A DNA stretch of 64,000 bases from Zoogloea sp. (GCF_028689785.1 NZ_JAQVCN010000004.1:62001-126000); one strand, 5' to 3'; positions 30,596-40,174 are shown, counted from the stretch's first letter. Made by a program: numbers and translations. Notes: a model not told the origin generated them from the sequence alone.

Positions 30596-30934
30596 TCACC
30601 AGCGCTTGATCACCCACTTGGGCACGCGGAGGCCGCTGTCCTGGGCGTCGCGGCGGGTGAAGTCGCCGTTGCCGATGTCGTCGTAGAGGTAGTAGGGCGC
30701 GCCCCCCGGCGGGGTGACCTTGACCATGTAGAGCTGACCATTGACCCGGTACTCCTCCACCGTGTCCTCACCTTTCTTCGTGATTGTGACCTGGGGCTCG
30801 GCGGCCTGGTCAAGCTCCATGCCTGGCGGCGGGGGCGGCGGCTCGGGGAGCGGTTCGAGCTTGGGGGGTTGCTGGGCCCAGGCCGGGGCGGCGAGGGCGA
30901 ACAACAGGGCTGCAATGTAAGGTGCACGGGGCAT
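30596..30934 (-). CDS. DUF2782 periplasmic protein
   Basis: 112 residues. A signal peptide (MPRAPYIAALLFALAAPAWAQ) is followed by a Pro-rich linker (KLEPLPEPPPPPPGMELDQ) and the small DUF2782 domain (PQVTITKKGEDTVEEYRVNGQLYMVKVTPPGGAPYYLYDDIGNGDFTRRD...VPKWVIKRW). This domain is common in betaproteobacteria, typically close to polA, as here. Function unknown. It follows the LOG-family gene by 47 bp on the same strand. Confidence 0.85.
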   Translation of the reverse strand: MPRAPYIAALLFALAAPAWAQQPPKLEPLPEPPPPPPGMELDQAAEPQVTITKKGEDTVEEYRVNGQLYMVKVTPPGGAPYYLYDDIGNGDFTRRDAQDSGLRVPKWVIKRW

Positions 30935-30981
30935 TTCGTGATCTCCTGGCTATGCCGAGATTGTAACCCTTTGCCGTCCGG

Positions 30982-31707
30982 CTACAGGTTGAGCATCAGT
31001 TCGTGCTCTTCGGGAAGCGGCAGGAAACCGCGGCTCTGATAGTGGTCAAAGATGGCATCCACCACCTTCTCCGGTTCGTCAATCAGCTGCACCAGGTCAA
31101 GGTCGTCCGGGTTGATCATGCCCTCCTCTACCAACCTGTCCTTGAACCAATCAATGAGCCCGCGCCAGAAGGGCTCGTGCACCAGGATCACAGGAATCTT
31201 GCGGCTCTTGCCAGTCTGGATCAGGGTCATCGCCTCAAGCAGTTCGTCCAGGGTGCCGAAGCCACCAGGCATCACCACGTAGGCCGTGGCGAACTTGACG
31301 AACATGAACTTGCGCGCAAAAAAGTGCTGGAAAGTCTGGGAGATGTCCTGATAGGGGTTGGCCTGCTGCTCCATGGGCAGCTGGATGTTGAGCCCCACGC
31401 TGGGCGACTTGCCGAAGTAGGCGCCCTTGTTGGCCGCCTCCATGATGCCGGGGCCGCCGCCGGAGATCACCGAGAAGCCCGCGTCCGACAGCAGCCGGGC
31501 AATGCGCTCGGTGGTGGCGTAGTAGGGGTGATCGGGCTTGATGCGGGCGCTGCCGAAGATGGACACCGCCGGGCGGATGGGCTTGAGCCGCTCAGTCGCC
31601 TCGACGAACTCTGCCATAATCCCGAAAATCCGCCACGACTCCCTGGCCGTGAAGTTCTGCGCCGCCGTGCTCGGCGCCATCCGGGGAAGTTTGTCTTTTG
31701 CAGTCAT
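30982..31707 (-). CDS. LOG-family nucleoside 5'-monophosphate phosphoribohydrolase-like protein
   Basis: 241 residues of the TIGR00730/LOG Rossmann family. The active-site signature PGGFGTLDELLEAMTLIQTGK and the upstream GGGPGIMEAANKGAY are intact. These enzymes release the base from nucleotides such as cytokinin riboside monophosphates or AMP-like substrates, and bacterial members are often misannotated as lysine decarboxylases. The start at 31707 is preferred; an upstream ATG at 31767 overlaps the divergent polA start and adds non-conserved sequence. Probably co-transcribed with the DUF2782 gene. Confidence 0.88.
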   Translation of the reverse strand: MTAKDKLPRMAPSTAAQNFTARESWRIFGIMAEFVEATERLKPIRPAVSIFGSARIKPDHPYYATTERIARLLSDAGFSVISGGGPGIMEAANKGAYFGKSPSVGLNIQLPMEQQANPYQDISQTFQHFFARKFMFVKFATAYVVMPGGFGTLDELLEAMTLIQTGKSRKIPVILVHEPFWRGLIDWFKDRLVEEGMINPDDLDLVQLIDEPEKVVDAIFDHYQSRGFLPLPEEHELMLNL

Positions 31708-31765
31708 TGTTTTTCTGATTGAGGAGTGCGGGAGGCCCGGCGTGCCCGGCCCTCCCCGATTGCCC

Positions 31766-34486
31766 ATGCCGACCCTGCTGCTCGTCGACGGTTCCAGTTA
31801 CCTCTACCGCGCCTTCCACGCCCTGCCCGACCTGCGCAACTCGTCCGGCGAACCGACCGGCGCCGTGCGCGGGGTGTTGTCCATGCTACGTCGCCTCGAA
31901 TCCGACTACAAGGCGGAGTATCGCGCCTGCGTATTCGACGCCAAGGGCAAGACCTTCCGCGACGACTGGTTTCCAGACTACAAGGCCCAGCGCCCGCCCA
32001 TGCCCGACGACCTGCGGGCCCAGATCGAGCCCCTGCACGAGGCCGTGAAGGCCGAGGGCTGGCCGCTGCTGATGGAAGAGGGCGTGGAGGCCGACGACGT
32101 GATCGGCACCCTCACCCGCCAGGCCGTGGACGCCGGCTGGGAGGTGGTGATCTCCACCGGCGACAAGGACCTCACCCAGCTCGTGCAGCCCGGCGTACGC
32201 TGGGTGAACACCATGAGCGAGGAAGTGCTGGATGAAGCCGGCGTCACCGCCAAGTTCGGCGTGCCGCCGAATCTCATCGTCGACTACCTCGCACTGATCG
32301 GCGACACCGTGGACAACGTACCTGGCGTGGAAAAGTGCGGCCCCAAGACCGCCGTCAAATGGCTCACCGAATACGGCAACCTGGACAATCTGGTGGCCAA
32401 CGCCGACAAGGTGGGCGGCAAGGTGGGCGAGAACCTGCGCAAACACCTGGACTTCCTGCCCCTGGGCCGCAAGCTGGTCACCGTGGTCACCGACCTGCCC
32501 CTGCCGGTAGGCCCCGCCGACCTGCCCGCGCGGGATGACGACAAGGACGCCCTGGCGGCCATCTACCGGCGCATGGAGTTCAAGGGCTGGCTGAAGGAGC
32601 TGGAAGAGGGCGTACACCGCCCTGCCCCGGCGGCGGGCGAAACCCCGGCCATCGAGGCCCCGGGCGAACCCGGCGCCCACCGCACGGGCTACGAGACCCT
32701 GCTCGACCGCGCCGCCCTGGACGCCTGGCTGGCCAGGATCTCCGCCGCCAACCTCACCGCCTTCGACACCGAAACCACCGGCCTCGACCCCATGGTGGCC
32801 ACCCTGGTGGGCATGTCCTTCGCCACCGTCGAAGGTGAGGCTGCCTACCTGCCCCTGGCCCACGGCTATGCCGACGCCCCGGCCCAGCTGCCCCTGGCCG
32901 AAGCACTCGACGTGCTGCGCCCCTGGCTCGAATCCGACACCCACCACAAGGTCGGCCAGAACCTCAAATACGACGCCCACATCCTGGCCAACCACGGCAT
33001 CGCCCTGGCCGGCATTGCCGACGACACCCTGCTTGAGTCCTACATCCTCGAGAGCGACAAGTCCCACGACATGGACTCCCTGGCCAGCCGCCACCTGGGC
33101 CTCAAGACCCTCACCTATGCCGAGGTCTGCGGCAAGGGCGCCAAGCAGATCGGCTTTGGCGAGGTGGAGCTGGCCCGGGCCACCGAATACGCCGCCGAGG
33201 ACGCCGACATCACCCTGCGCCTGCACCACGCCCTGTCGCGCCAGCTGGAGGCCGAACCCACCCTTGCCGCCCTCTACCGGGACGTGGAGCTGCCCACCGC
33301 CCGGGTGCTCTTCGAGATGGAGCGCAACGGCGTGCTCATCGACGACTTCCTGCTCGCCCAGCACTCCGAAGAGCTCGGCCGCCGCCTGCACGAGCTGGAG
33401 CTGCAGGCCCATGAACTGGCCGGCCAGCCCTTCAACCTGGGCTCCCCCAAGCAGCTCGGTGAAATCCTGTTCACCAAACTGGGCCTGCCCGTGGTCAAGA
33501 AGACCGCCACCGGCCAGCCGTCGACGGACGAAGACGTGCTCACCCAGCTGGCCGACGACTACCCGCTGCCCAAGCTGCTGCTGGAGCACCGCAGCCTGGC
33601 CAAGCTCAAGAACACCTACACCGACAAGCTGCCGCTGATGGTCAACCGCAAGACCGGCCGGGTGCACACCAGCTTCAGCCAGGCCGTGGCCGTCACCGGG
33701 CGCCTGGCCAGCACCGAACCCAACCTGCAGAACATCCCCATCCGCACGCCCGAAGGCCGCCGCATCCGCGCCGCCTTCATCGCCCCGGCCGGCCACCGTA
33801 TCGTTTCTGCCGACTACTCCCAGATCGAACTGCGCATCATGGCCCACCTGTCCGCCGACCCGGGCCTGCTCAAAGCCTTCGCCGAAGGCGAGGACGTGCA
33901 CCGCGCCACCGCCGGCGAGATCTTCGGCGTGACGCCCCTGGAAGTCACCAGCGAGCAGCGCCGCTACGCCAAGGTGATCAACTTCGGCCTGATCTACGGC
34001 ATGAGCGCCCACGGCCTGGCCAAAAACCTGGGCATCGACCGGGTAGCCGCCGCCAACTACATCGACCGCTACTTCGCCCGCTACCCCGGCGTCGCCGCGT
34101 ACATGGAGCGCACCCGCACGGAGGCCAAGGTCCAGGGCTATGTCGAAACGGTGTTCGGGCGCCGCCTGCACCTGCCCGAGATCCGCGCCCAGCAGGTGGG
34201 CCGCCGTCAGGCTGCCGAGCGGGCCGCCATCAACGCGCCCATGCAGGGCACCGCCGCCGACCTGATCAAGAAGGCCATGATCGCCACCTCGGCCTGGCTC
34301 AAGGCCAGCGGCGTCAAGTCAAAGCTGATCCTGCAGGTACACGACGAGCTGGTGCTCGAAGTGCCGGACGACGAAGTCGCCCTGATCCGCGAACAGCTGC
34401 CAAGACTGATGGCCGGCGTGGCGCAACTTTCCGTGCCCCTGGTTGCCGAAGTGGGCGTCGGCGCAAACTGGGACGAAGCCCATTGA
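31766..34486 (+). CDS. polA: DNA polymerase I
   Basis: 906 residues. Three domains in order. The 5'-3' nuclease is MPTLLLVDGSSYLYRAFHALPDL...GVEADDVIGTLTRQA...GDTVDNVPGVEKCGPKTA. The 3'-5' proofreading exonuclease has an intact first motif, AFDTETTGLDP. The family A polymerase has motif A VSADYSQIELRIMAHLS, the O-helix RRYAKVINFGLIYGMSAHGLA and motif C ILQVHDELVLEVPDDE. All key carboxylates are seen, so proofreading should be active. It removes primers and fills gaps in repair. The start at 31766 begins the nuclease domain; an upstream in-frame extension overlaps the divergent LOG gene. Confidence 0.98.
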   Translation: MPTLLLVDGSSYLYRAFHALPDLRNSSGEPTGAVRGVLSMLRRLESDYKAEYRACVFDAKGKTFRDDWFPDYKAQRPPMPDDLRAQIEPLHEAVKAEGWPLLMEEGVEADDVIGTLTRQAVDAGWEVVISTGDKDLTQLVQPGVRWVNTMSEEVLDEAGVTAKFGVPPNLIVDYLALIGDTVDNVPGVEKCGPKTAVKWLTEYGNLDNLVANADKVGGKVGENLRKHLDFLPLGRKLVTVVTDLPLPVGPADLPARDDDKDALAAIYRRMEFKGWLKELEEGVHRPAPAAGETPAIEAPGEPGAHRTGYETLLDRAALDAWLARISAANLTAFDTETTGLDPMVATLVGMSFATVEGEAAYLPLAHGYADAPAQLPLAEALDVLRPWLESDTHHKVGQNLKYDAHILANHGIALAGIADDTLLESYILESDKSHDMDSLASRHLGLKTLTYAEVCGKGAKQIGFGEVELARATEYAAEDADITLRLHHALSRQLEAEPTLAALYRDVELPTARVLFEMERNGVLIDDFLLAQHSEELGRRLHELELQAHELAGQPFNLGSPKQLGEILFTKLGLPVVKKTATGQPSTDEDVLTQLADDYPLPKLLLEHRSLAKLKNTYTDKLPLMVNRKTGRVHTSFSQAVAVTGRLASTEPNLQNIPIRTPEGRRIRAAFIAPAGHRIVSADYSQIELRIMAHLSADPGLLKAFAEGEDVHRATAGEIFGVTPLEVTSEQRRYAKVINFGLIYGMSAHGLAKNLGIDRVAAANYIDRYFARYPGVAAYMERTRTEAKVQGYVETVFGRRLHLPEIRAQQVGRRQAAERAAINAPMQGTAADLIKKAMIATSAWLKASGVKSKLILQVHDELVLEVPDDEVALIREQLPRLMAGVAQLSVPLVAEVGVGANWDEAH

Positions 34487-34516
34487 GCCCCAACCCGGAC
34501 CTGAAAACCCTCCCCC

Positions 34517-35041
34517 ATGTACCACCGCTTTGCCGTTTTCCTGCTGAGCTTTGCTCTCGCGGCCTGCAGCAGCTTGTCGTCCAAGCCCAAGGACGAGAGC
34601 TATAAACTCGAGAACTTCACGCCCGACTCGCCCTATGAGCAATCCTTCGAGATCAAACCCGAAGCCGCGTGCGAGGCCGGACGCCGGGCGCTGCTCAGCC
34701 AGGGCTACCTGATCGACGAGAGCAAGCCGGACTCGGTGCGCGCCCGCAAATACTTCCAGCCCGACCGCAGCACCCAGATCCAGCTCACCTTCAGCCTGTT
34801 CTGCCTGGCAGAGGAGCAGGGTGATCACCAAGGCTCTGCAGTCTATGCCAACGTCCGCCAGGTGCGCGAAGAGCTCAAGGCCGGCTCCGCCAGCACCGGC
34901 CTCAGCGTCACCGGCATCGGCTCCCTGTCCCTGCCCTTCGGCGGCAACAACGAATCCCTGGTCAAGGTCGGCGAAGAAACCGTCACCGACGCCGAGTTCT
35001 ACGGGCGCTTCTTCGCCCTGATGCAGTCCTTCATCCGATGA
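34517..35041 (+). CDS. DUF2242-like lipoprotein
   Basis: 174 residues with a lipoprotein signal (FLLSFALAACSS, lipidated Cys at C17), so it is membrane-anchored in the envelope. The mature part has no clear catalytic motif: EIKPEAACEAGRRALLSQGYLIDESKPDSVRARKYFQPD, then a Gly/Ser-rich stretch (SASTGLSVTGIGSLSLPFGGNNESLVKVGEETVTDAEFYGRFF). This matches the DUF2242 family as I recall it; function unknown. It follows polA by 30 bp and its stop overlaps the lytic transglycosylase start (ATGA). Confidence 0.75.
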   Translation: MYHRFAVFLLSFALAACSSLSSKPKDESYKLENFTPDSPYEQSFEIKPEAACEAGRRALLSQGYLIDESKPDSVRARKYFQPDRSTQIQLTFSLFCLAEEQGDHQGSAVYANVRQVREELKAGSASTGLSVTGIGSLSLPFGGNNESLVKVGEETVTDAEFYGRFFALMQSFIR

Positions 35042-36372
35042 TAAAGCCCAGCTTGCCCCCCTCTCATACAGGCACCCCTCTCCCTGCAGAGGCAACGTGT
35101 AGGGGCGACTTCAGTCGCCCATCCGCGCGCAATACTCTGCGCCGTTCGTTGCTCGACGTCAGTGGGCGACTGAAGTCGCCCCTACAGGGGGTAGCACTGG
35201 CGCTGTTCCTTGCCTCCGCCGCCCACGCCGCCGACACCCCCGACCCCGCCCGCTTCGCCCCCTGCGTGGCCGAGCTCAAATCCGGCGCCCTGGCCCGGGG
35301 GGTGTCCGCTGCCGGCTACGAGCGCCTCACCGCCAGCCTGCAGCCCGACCTGAAGGTGCTGGATTTCCTCGACTACCAGCCCGAGTTCCGCACCCCCATC
35401 TGGGACTACCTCTCCGGCCTGGTGGACGACGAGCGCGTGACCGACGGCCAAGCCATGCTCAAACAATGGGGCGACACCCTCAATGCCGTGGCCGCCCGCT
35501 ACAAGGTAGACCCGGCCACCGTGGTCGCCGTGTGGGGAGTGGAAAGCAACTTCGGCCGCAACTTCGGCAGCCGTCCCCTGCTCACGTCCTTGTCCACCCT
35601 GTCCTGCTACGGGCGCCGCCAGGCCTACTTCCGTGGCGAGTTCTACGACGCCCTGAAGATCGTAGATGCCGGCGACGTGAAGGCCGAGCAGATGGTCGGC
35701 TCCTGGGCCGGCGCCTTCGGCCACACCCAGTTCATGCCCTCCACCTTCCTGCGTCTGGCCGTGGACTTTGACGGCGACGGCCGCCGCGACCTGGTGGGCA
35801 GCATCCCCGACGCCCTCGCCTCCACCGCCAACTTCCTCAAGAAAGCCGGCTGGCGCGAAGACGAAGTGTGGGGCTTTGAGGTGCGCCTGCCCGCCGGCTT
35901 CGACGCCAGCGGCGCCGGCCGGCGCAACAAACAGGCCCTGTCCGCCTGGGCCGCCCGGGGCGTCAAGCGCAGCGACGGCAGCCCCCTCGCTGGCGACGGC
36001 AGTGCCGGCCTGCTGCTGCCCGCCGGCCCCAAGGGCCCGGCCTTCCTGGTGTTCCGCAACTTCGACGCCATCTACGGCTACAACGCCGCCGAAAGCTACG
36101 CCCTGGCCATCGCCCACCTGTCCGACCGCCTGCGCGGCGGCGGCCCCTTCGCCACCCCCTGGCCCACCGACGACGCCGGCCTCTCCCGCGCCGAACGCCG
36201 GGAGGTACAGACCCTGCTCGCCGCCCGCGGTCACGCCATCGGCGCCATCGACGGCATGCTCGGCGACGCGAGCCGCGCGGCGATCCGGGTCGAACAGCAG
36301 CGCCTGGGGCATAACGTGGATGGGCGGGCGGGGCAGAAGCTGTTGAAGGCGCTCAAGGAGAATCGTGGATGA
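35038..36372 (+). CDS. Lytic murein transglycosylase, MltB family, with REP-like insert in leader
   Basis: 444 residues. Cleaves the MurNAc-GlcNAc bond with release of anhydro-muropeptides in the periplasm. The catalytic region AVWGVESNFGRNFGSRPLLTSLSTL holds the general-acid Glu, followed by SWAGAFGHTQFMPSTFLRLAVDFDGDGRRDL. A peptidoglycan-binding domain forms the C-terminus (LSRAERREVQTLLAARGHAIGAIDGMLGD). Odd point: a palindromic REP-like unit (35098-35186) is translated as residues ~21-50, ahead of the hydrophobic core VALALFLASAAHA of the export signal. The ATG at 35038 overlaps the lipoprotein stop; an alternative TTG at 35149 would give a compact normal signal peptide. Confidence 0.88.
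   Translation: MIKPSLPPSHTGTPLPAEATCRGDFSRPSARNTLRRSLLDVSGRLKSPLQGVALALFLASAAHAADTPDPARFAPCVAELKSGALARGVSAAGYERLTASLQPDLKVLDFLDYQPEFRTPIWDYLSGLVDDERVTDGQAMLKQWGDTLNAVAARYKVDPATVVAVWGVESNFGRNFGSRPLLTSLSTLSCYGRRQAYFRGEFYDALKIVDAGDVKAEQMVGSWAGAFGHTQFMPSTFLRLAVDFDGDGRRDLVGSIPDALASTANFLKKAGWREDEVWGFEVRLPAGFDASGAGRRNKQALSAWAARGVKRSDGSPLAGDGSAGLLLPAGPKGPAFLVFRNFDAIYGYNAAESYALAIAHLSDRLRGGGPFATPWPTDDAGLSRAERREVQTLLAARGHAIGAIDGMLGDASRAAIRVEQQRLGHNVDGRAGQKLLKALKENRG
35098..35186. repeat. REP/BIME-like inverted repeat inside a coding leader
   Basis: Arm TGTAGGGGCGACTTCAGTCG (35098 onward, 24 bp in all) recurs perfectly inverted at 35163-35186 around a 41-bp spacer. Each arm is itself an imperfect palindrome (GGCGACT-TC-AGTCGCC), the classic layout of a REP pair. 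It is in frame and stop-free within the transglycosylase leader. Confidence 0.85.
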
Positions 36373-37208
36373 GTGCCCCCCATCAACCCGACGCCTCCCC
36401 CCTCGGCAAGGCCGTCTCCTACGCCGAGCACTACGCCCCCGAGCTGCTCTTTCCCATCTCTCGCCAGGGCAAGCGGGACGAGATCGGCATCGCCCCCGGC
36501 GCCCTGCCCTTCGTCGGCGAAGACCTGTGGACAGCCTTCGAGCTGTCGTGGCTCAGCCCCCGGGGCAAGCCCGAGGTCGCCCTGGCCCACTTTCGGGTGC
36601 CGGCGGATTCGCCCAACATCGTCGAATCCAAGTCCTTCAAGCTCTACCTGAACGCCTTCAACCAGACCAGCGTGGCCAGCGTGGCCGAGCTGGAGGCGAC
36701 CCTGGCGCGGGATCTGTCGGCTGCGGCCGGCGCGCCGGTGATGGTGCAGGTGGAGCCCCTGTCGGGCCGGCCCCGGCGGGCCATCGGCTATCCCGAGGGT
36801 GTGCTGCTGGACACCCTGGACATCGCGGTAGACCGCTACACCCCCGACCCCGGCCTGCTGCGCGCCGCCGCCGGCCAGCCGGAGGTGGAGGAGACCCTGT
36901 ATTCCCACCTGCTCAAGTCCAACTGCCTGGTTACCGGCCAGCCGGACTGGGGCATGGTGGTGATCCGCTACCGGGGCGCGCCCATCGACCGGGAAGGGCT
37001 GCTGCGCTACATCATCTCCTTCCGCCGCCACAACGAATTCCACGAGCAGTGCGTGGAGCGCATCTACACCGACCTGCTGCGCCAGTGCCGGCCCAGCGAG
37101 CTGTGCGTGTGGGCCCGCTACACCCGCCGCGGCGGGCTGGACATCAACCCCTGCCGACGTACTGCAGGTCTATCTGCCCCGGCCCCCATCGCCGAGGTTA
37201 GACAATGA
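36369..37208 (+). CDS. queF: NADPH-dependent 7-cyano-7-deazaguanine reductase
   Basis: 279 residues, the long two-domain form of QueF. Reduces preQ0 to preQ1 in queuosine synthesis for tRNA. The nucleophile is C186 in [23 protein letters not shown]. The substrate-binding Glu lies in the QSF-like/[14 protein letters not shown] region ([12 protein letters not shown]), and the tail [11 protein letters not shown] is near the usual family terminus. Start and stop overlap both neighbours (ATGA each), so it is coupled to the lytic transglycosylase and murB. The last ~15 residues diverge from the family norm. Confidence 0.95.
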   Translation: MSAPHQPDASPLGKAVSYAEHYAPELLFPISRQGKRDEIGIAPGALPFVGEDLWTAFELSWLSPRGKPEVALAHFRVPADSPNIVESKSFKLYLNAFNQTSVASVAELEATLARDLSAAAGAPVMVQVEPLSGRPRRAIGYPEGVLLDTLDIAVDRYTPDPGLLRAAAGQPEVEETLYSHLLKSNCLVTGQPDWGMVVIRYRGAPIDREGLLRYIISFRRHNEFHEQCVERIYTDLLRQCRPSELCVWARYTRRGGLDINPCRRTAGLSAPAPIAEVRQ

Positions 37209-38263
37209 GCCGCAATCCCACCGTCTCCGCCGACAGCCTGCTGCGCCAGGGCGTGGCCCTCGACAGCCTCAACACCCTGCGCCTGCCCGCCCGGGCCGCC
37301 TGGTTCGCCGCGGTGGATGACGTGGACGGCCTGCGCGCCGTGCTCGACGACCCGCGGGTGGCCGGCCTGCCCCGGCTGGTGATCGGCGGTGGCTCCAACC
37401 TGGTGCTCACCGGCGACTTTCCCGGCCTGGTGCTGCACGTGGTCTTCCACGGCCGCAGCCGGGTGCAGGAAGACGCCGAGGCCTTCTTCGTCCGCGCAGG
37501 TGGTGGCGAGAACTGGCACGACTTCGTGCGCTGGACCCTGGAGATGGGCTGGCCCGGCCTGGAGAACCTGTCCCTGATCCCCGGCACCGTCGGCGCCGCG
37601 CCTGTGCAGAACATCGGCGCCTACGGCATCGAGATGGCCGAGCATTTCTACAGCCTGCGCGCCTACGACCTCGAAACCGGCAAGACCGTCGGCTTCGACA
37701 AGCGCGACTGCGCCTTCGGCTACCGGGACAGCTTCTTCAAGCAGGCTGGCAAGGGTCGCTACCTGATCGCCGCCGTCACCTTCCGCCTGCCCAAGGCGTG
37801 GAAAGCCAACACCGGCTACGCCGACGTGGCCCGGGAGCTGGAGGCCCGGGGCATCGCCGAGCCCAACGCCCTGCAGGTGTCGGACGCGGTCATCGCCATC
37901 CGCCGCCGCAAGCTGCCCGACCCGGCCGAGATCGGCAACGCCGGCAGCTTCTTCAAGAACCCGGTGGTGAGCGCCACCGAGCACGCACGCCTCATCGCCC
38001 TGCACCCGGGCCTGCCCAGCTATCCGCAGCCCGACGGCCGGGTCAAGCTGGCTGCCGGCTGGCTGATCGAACAGGCCGGCTGGAAGGGCCGGCGCCTGGG
38101 CCCGGTGGGCTGCTACGAGAAGCAGGCCCTGGTGCTGGTGAACCACGGGGGCGCCACCGGCGCCGACGTGATCGCCACCAGTGCCGCCGTGCGTGCCGAT
38201 GTGCGCACCCGCTTTGGCGTCGAGCTGGAACCCGAGCCGGTGTTTGCCGGCCCCGCCGCCTGA
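37205..38263 (+). CDS. murB: UDP-N-acetylenolpyruvoylglucosamine reductase
   Basis: 352 residues, type I (E. coli-like) MurB. FAD enzyme that makes UDP-MurNAc in the cytoplasm for peptidoglycan. The FAD-binding segments are [22 protein letters not shown] and [21 protein letters not shown]. The catalytic Ser region is [12 protein letters not shown]. The C-terminal substrate domain includes [40 protein letters not shown]. Its start overlaps the queF stop and its stop overlaps the start of a small membrane protein gene. Confidence 0.97.
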   Translation: MSRNPTVSADSLLRQGVALDSLNTLRLPARAAWFAAVDDVDGLRAVLDDPRVAGLPRLVIGGGSNLVLTGDFPGLVLHVVFHGRSRVQEDAEAFFVRAGGGENWHDFVRWTLEMGWPGLENLSLIPGTVGAAPVQNIGAYGIEMAEHFYSLRAYDLETGKTVGFDKRDCAFGYRDSFFKQAGKGRYLIAAVTFRLPKAWKANTGYADVARELEARGIAEPNALQVSDAVIAIRRRKLPDPAEIGNAGSFFKNPVVSATEHARLIALHPGLPSYPQPDGRVKLAAGWLIEQAGWKGRRLGPVGCYEKQALVLVNHGGATGADVIATSAAVRADVRTRFGVELEPEPVFAGPAA

Positions 38264-38607
38264 TGCCGCCCCTGCCCCCCGAGGACACTCCGGTGCCCGC
38301 CGCCCCGCGCCCGCCCGCCCGCTTTCTGACCAAGCTGCTACGGCCCGGCCCCTTCCTGTTCATCGGCATCGTCTTCATCGCCCTGGGCCTGACCGCCCTC
38401 AGCTATACGGCCGTGCCCGCCTTCGAGAACCTGGTCGCCGCCTTCTCCGGTGGCGTGGACCACCCGGACGGCCTCAATACCGAGGCCAACTGGAGCATGT
38501 TCATGGGCATGGCCTTCGGGCTGGTGGCCTTCGTCGGTGGCGTGCTGGTGATGGGTGGCAGCTTCCTGATCCGCACCCACGTACGGGATTACGACAACCT
38601 GTCCTGA
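38263..38607 (+). CDS. Hypothetical two-TM membrane protein after murB
   Basis: 114 residues, no family recognised. A Pro-rich N-terminus ([21 protein letters not shown]) precedes two hydrophobic segments (FLFIGIVFIALGLTALSYTAV and MFMGMAFGLVAFVGGVLVMGGSFLI), separated by a short loop that should face the periplasm. The ATG overlaps the murB stop (TGATG), implying coupled translation. It converges with panE 8 bp away. Function unknown. Confidence 0.7.
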   Translation: MPPLPPEDTPVPAAPRPPARFLTKLLRPGPFLFIGIVFIALGLTALSYTAVPAFENLVAAFSGGVDHPDGLNTEANWSMFMGMAFGLVAFVGGVLVMGGSFLIRTHVRDYDNLS

Positions 38608-38615
38608 GGCGCCGC

Positions 38616-39491
38616 TCAGGTTTGAGAAAGCCTCCGGACCAGGGTGAACACGGCCCGGTGGGTAGGCAGCTCGACACCACCGGCCTCCGCCATGGCCAGC
38701 AGGGTGCCGGTGATGGCATCGATCTCGGTGCGCCGGCCGGCCAGTACGTCCTGCAGCATGCTGGCGCGGTTGCCCGCCGTGGCGGTCGCCACGGCCACCA
38801 CGCGGGCCAGTGCCGCGCCTTCGTCCAGATCCAGCCCGGCAGTCCGCAGCACCGGCCAGGCCTCACGCACCAGGGCCTCCAGCAACACCCGATGCGGAGG
38901 TTCCAGCAAAGCCCCGTTGGGTACCCGGAAGAGGGCGGCCAGCGGGTTGATGGCCACATTCACCAGCAGCTTGGCCAGGCGTGCAGCGGCAATAGCGGGC
39001 TCCGTCCGGGCACGGAAACCCGCCGCCGACAAGCATTCGACCACCGCCTCGAAGCCTGGCGGCAGCAGGGTCTCGCCAGCCCCGGCAGGCTGCACTCGTA
39101 GCCCATCATGAAACGCGCCCTCGGTGGTGATGCCCTGGCCCACCGGCAGGCTGCCGCATTCGGCCCGCAAGGTCGCCTCGACCAGCCCGTTCTGCAGCGA
39201 CAGCACGCCCCGCGGCTGCAGGGCCAGGGCGGTACGGGCGGCCCCGGCGGTGTCGCCGGTCTTCACCAGCAGGATCACCCAGTCGGCTTCGGGCAATGCC
39301 CCCGGGGCGAAGACCTCGGGCACGAACAGCCGCGACCCCACCTGCACCCCGGCACGCAGCGCGTCTGCCCGGGCGGCATTGCGCGCCACCAGGGCCACCG
39401 GACCGAATGCCGCCAGGCGGGCTGCAAAGTGCAGCCCCAGGGCGCCGGCACCGACGATGGCCAGGGGGTAGCGGCAGGGGGTGGTCATCAC
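38616..39491 (-). CDS. panE: 2-dehydropantoate 2-reductase family protein
   Basis: 291 residues. NADPH-dependent reductase that makes pantoate for CoA synthesis, or a related ketopantoate-reductase-like oxidoreductase. The Rossmann motif LAIVGAGALGLHFAARLAAFG is at the N-terminus, LLVKTGDTAGAARTAL gives the conserved motif near the cofactor, and ARLAKLLVNVAINPLAALFRVPNG carries the catalytic Lys. Several paralogues of this fold exist, so true PanE activity is probable, not proven. Its start overlaps the upstream protease stop (ATGA). Confidence 0.85.
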   Translation of the reverse strand: MMTTPCRYPLAIVGAGALGLHFAARLAAFGPVALVARNAARADALRAGVQVGSRLFVPEVFAPGALPEADWVILLVKTGDTAGAARTALALQPRGVLSLQNGLVEATLRAECGSLPVGQGITTEGAFHDGLRVQPAGAGETLLPPGFEAVVECLSAAGFRARTEPAIAAARLAKLLVNVAINPLAALFRVPNGALLEPPHRVLLEALVREAWPVLRTAGLDLDEGAALARVVAVATATAGNRASMLQDVLAGRRTEIDAITGTLLAMAEAGGVELPTHRAVFTLVRRLSQT

Positions 39492-40150
39492 CGCGCGCCC
39501 ACTGCGGGTGAAACAGTCAGGCGCCGCCCTTCCTGCGCCAGGTTGAAGTGCTTCAGCACGTTCATGCCCAGCAAGGCCTGCTCACCCATGCCGGGCATCA
39601 CCGCGACGCTGGCGTTGCGCACCTCGAAGGGGCCGAAACGCAAGGACGGCACACGGCCGACGCAGGCTTCGGTGGTGCCGTTGGCGGTGTGGAAGGTCTG
39701 CTTGCGGCAGCAGCCGGGCTCGCTGCCGGCGCTGAGGTCGAAGCCAATGGCGGGGCATTCGCGAATGCCGATGCGCTCCCCCAGCTGACGGGGAATGGCG
39801 GTGACGCTGGCTCCCGTGTCCACCAGGAACTGGATGGGCACGGCGCCCACCGCGCCGCTCACCTCATAGTGGCCGCCCCGCCCCATACGCAATTCGAGGC
39901 TGCCGTCGGCCACCACCTGGAAAGTGGTGTCACCCTTGCTGCCCGACAGCCAGTAGCTGGCGCCCAGGGTGCCCAGGCCGATCAGCGCCGTCCAGAACAC
40001 GGCCGGCAGCAGCCAACCGCCGCCAGTGCGCGGGACAGGAGCAGCCTGGCCGTCCACGCGCAGACGTGCCCGCACCTCCTGCAGGCGGCGTTCCTTCTCC
40101 TCATCAGGCAGGGTGAAACGCCGTGCCTCCTGTTGATCCCTGTCATCCAC
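39488..40150 (-). CDS. Membrane-anchored retropepsin-like aspartic protease
   Basis: 220 residues. A charged cytoplasmic N-terminus (EEKERRLQEVRARLRVDG) is followed by one membrane segment (WLLPAVFWTALIGLGTLGASYWL) and a retropepsin-like domain with the active-site triplet FLVDTGASVTAIP and the C-terminal QALLGMNVLKHFNL. This is the TIGR02281/clan AA arrangement. A Cys pair (PGCCRKQTFH) is unusual. The protease domain should be periplasmic; the substrate is unknown. It lies between the class A PBP and panE on the same strand. Confidence 0.88.
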   Translation of the reverse strand: MDDRDQQEARRFTLPDEEKERRLQEVRARLRVDGQAAPVPRTGGGWLLPAVFWTALIGLGTLGASYWLSGSKGDTTFQVVADGSLELRMGRGGHYEVSGAVGAVPIQFLVDTGASVTAIPRQLGERIGIRECPAIGFDLSAGSEPGCCRKQTFHTANGTTEACVGRVPSLRFGPFEVRNASVAVMPGMGEQALLGMNVLKHFNLAQEGRRLTVSPAVGAR

Positions 40151-40174
40151 CAGACTGTCTCCTTGCCCCGGGGC

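Noticed and set aside
31708-31767. Longer N-terminus for the LOG-family protein starting at 31767
   Set aside because: It would overlap the polA start on the other strand and adds residues not seen in the family.
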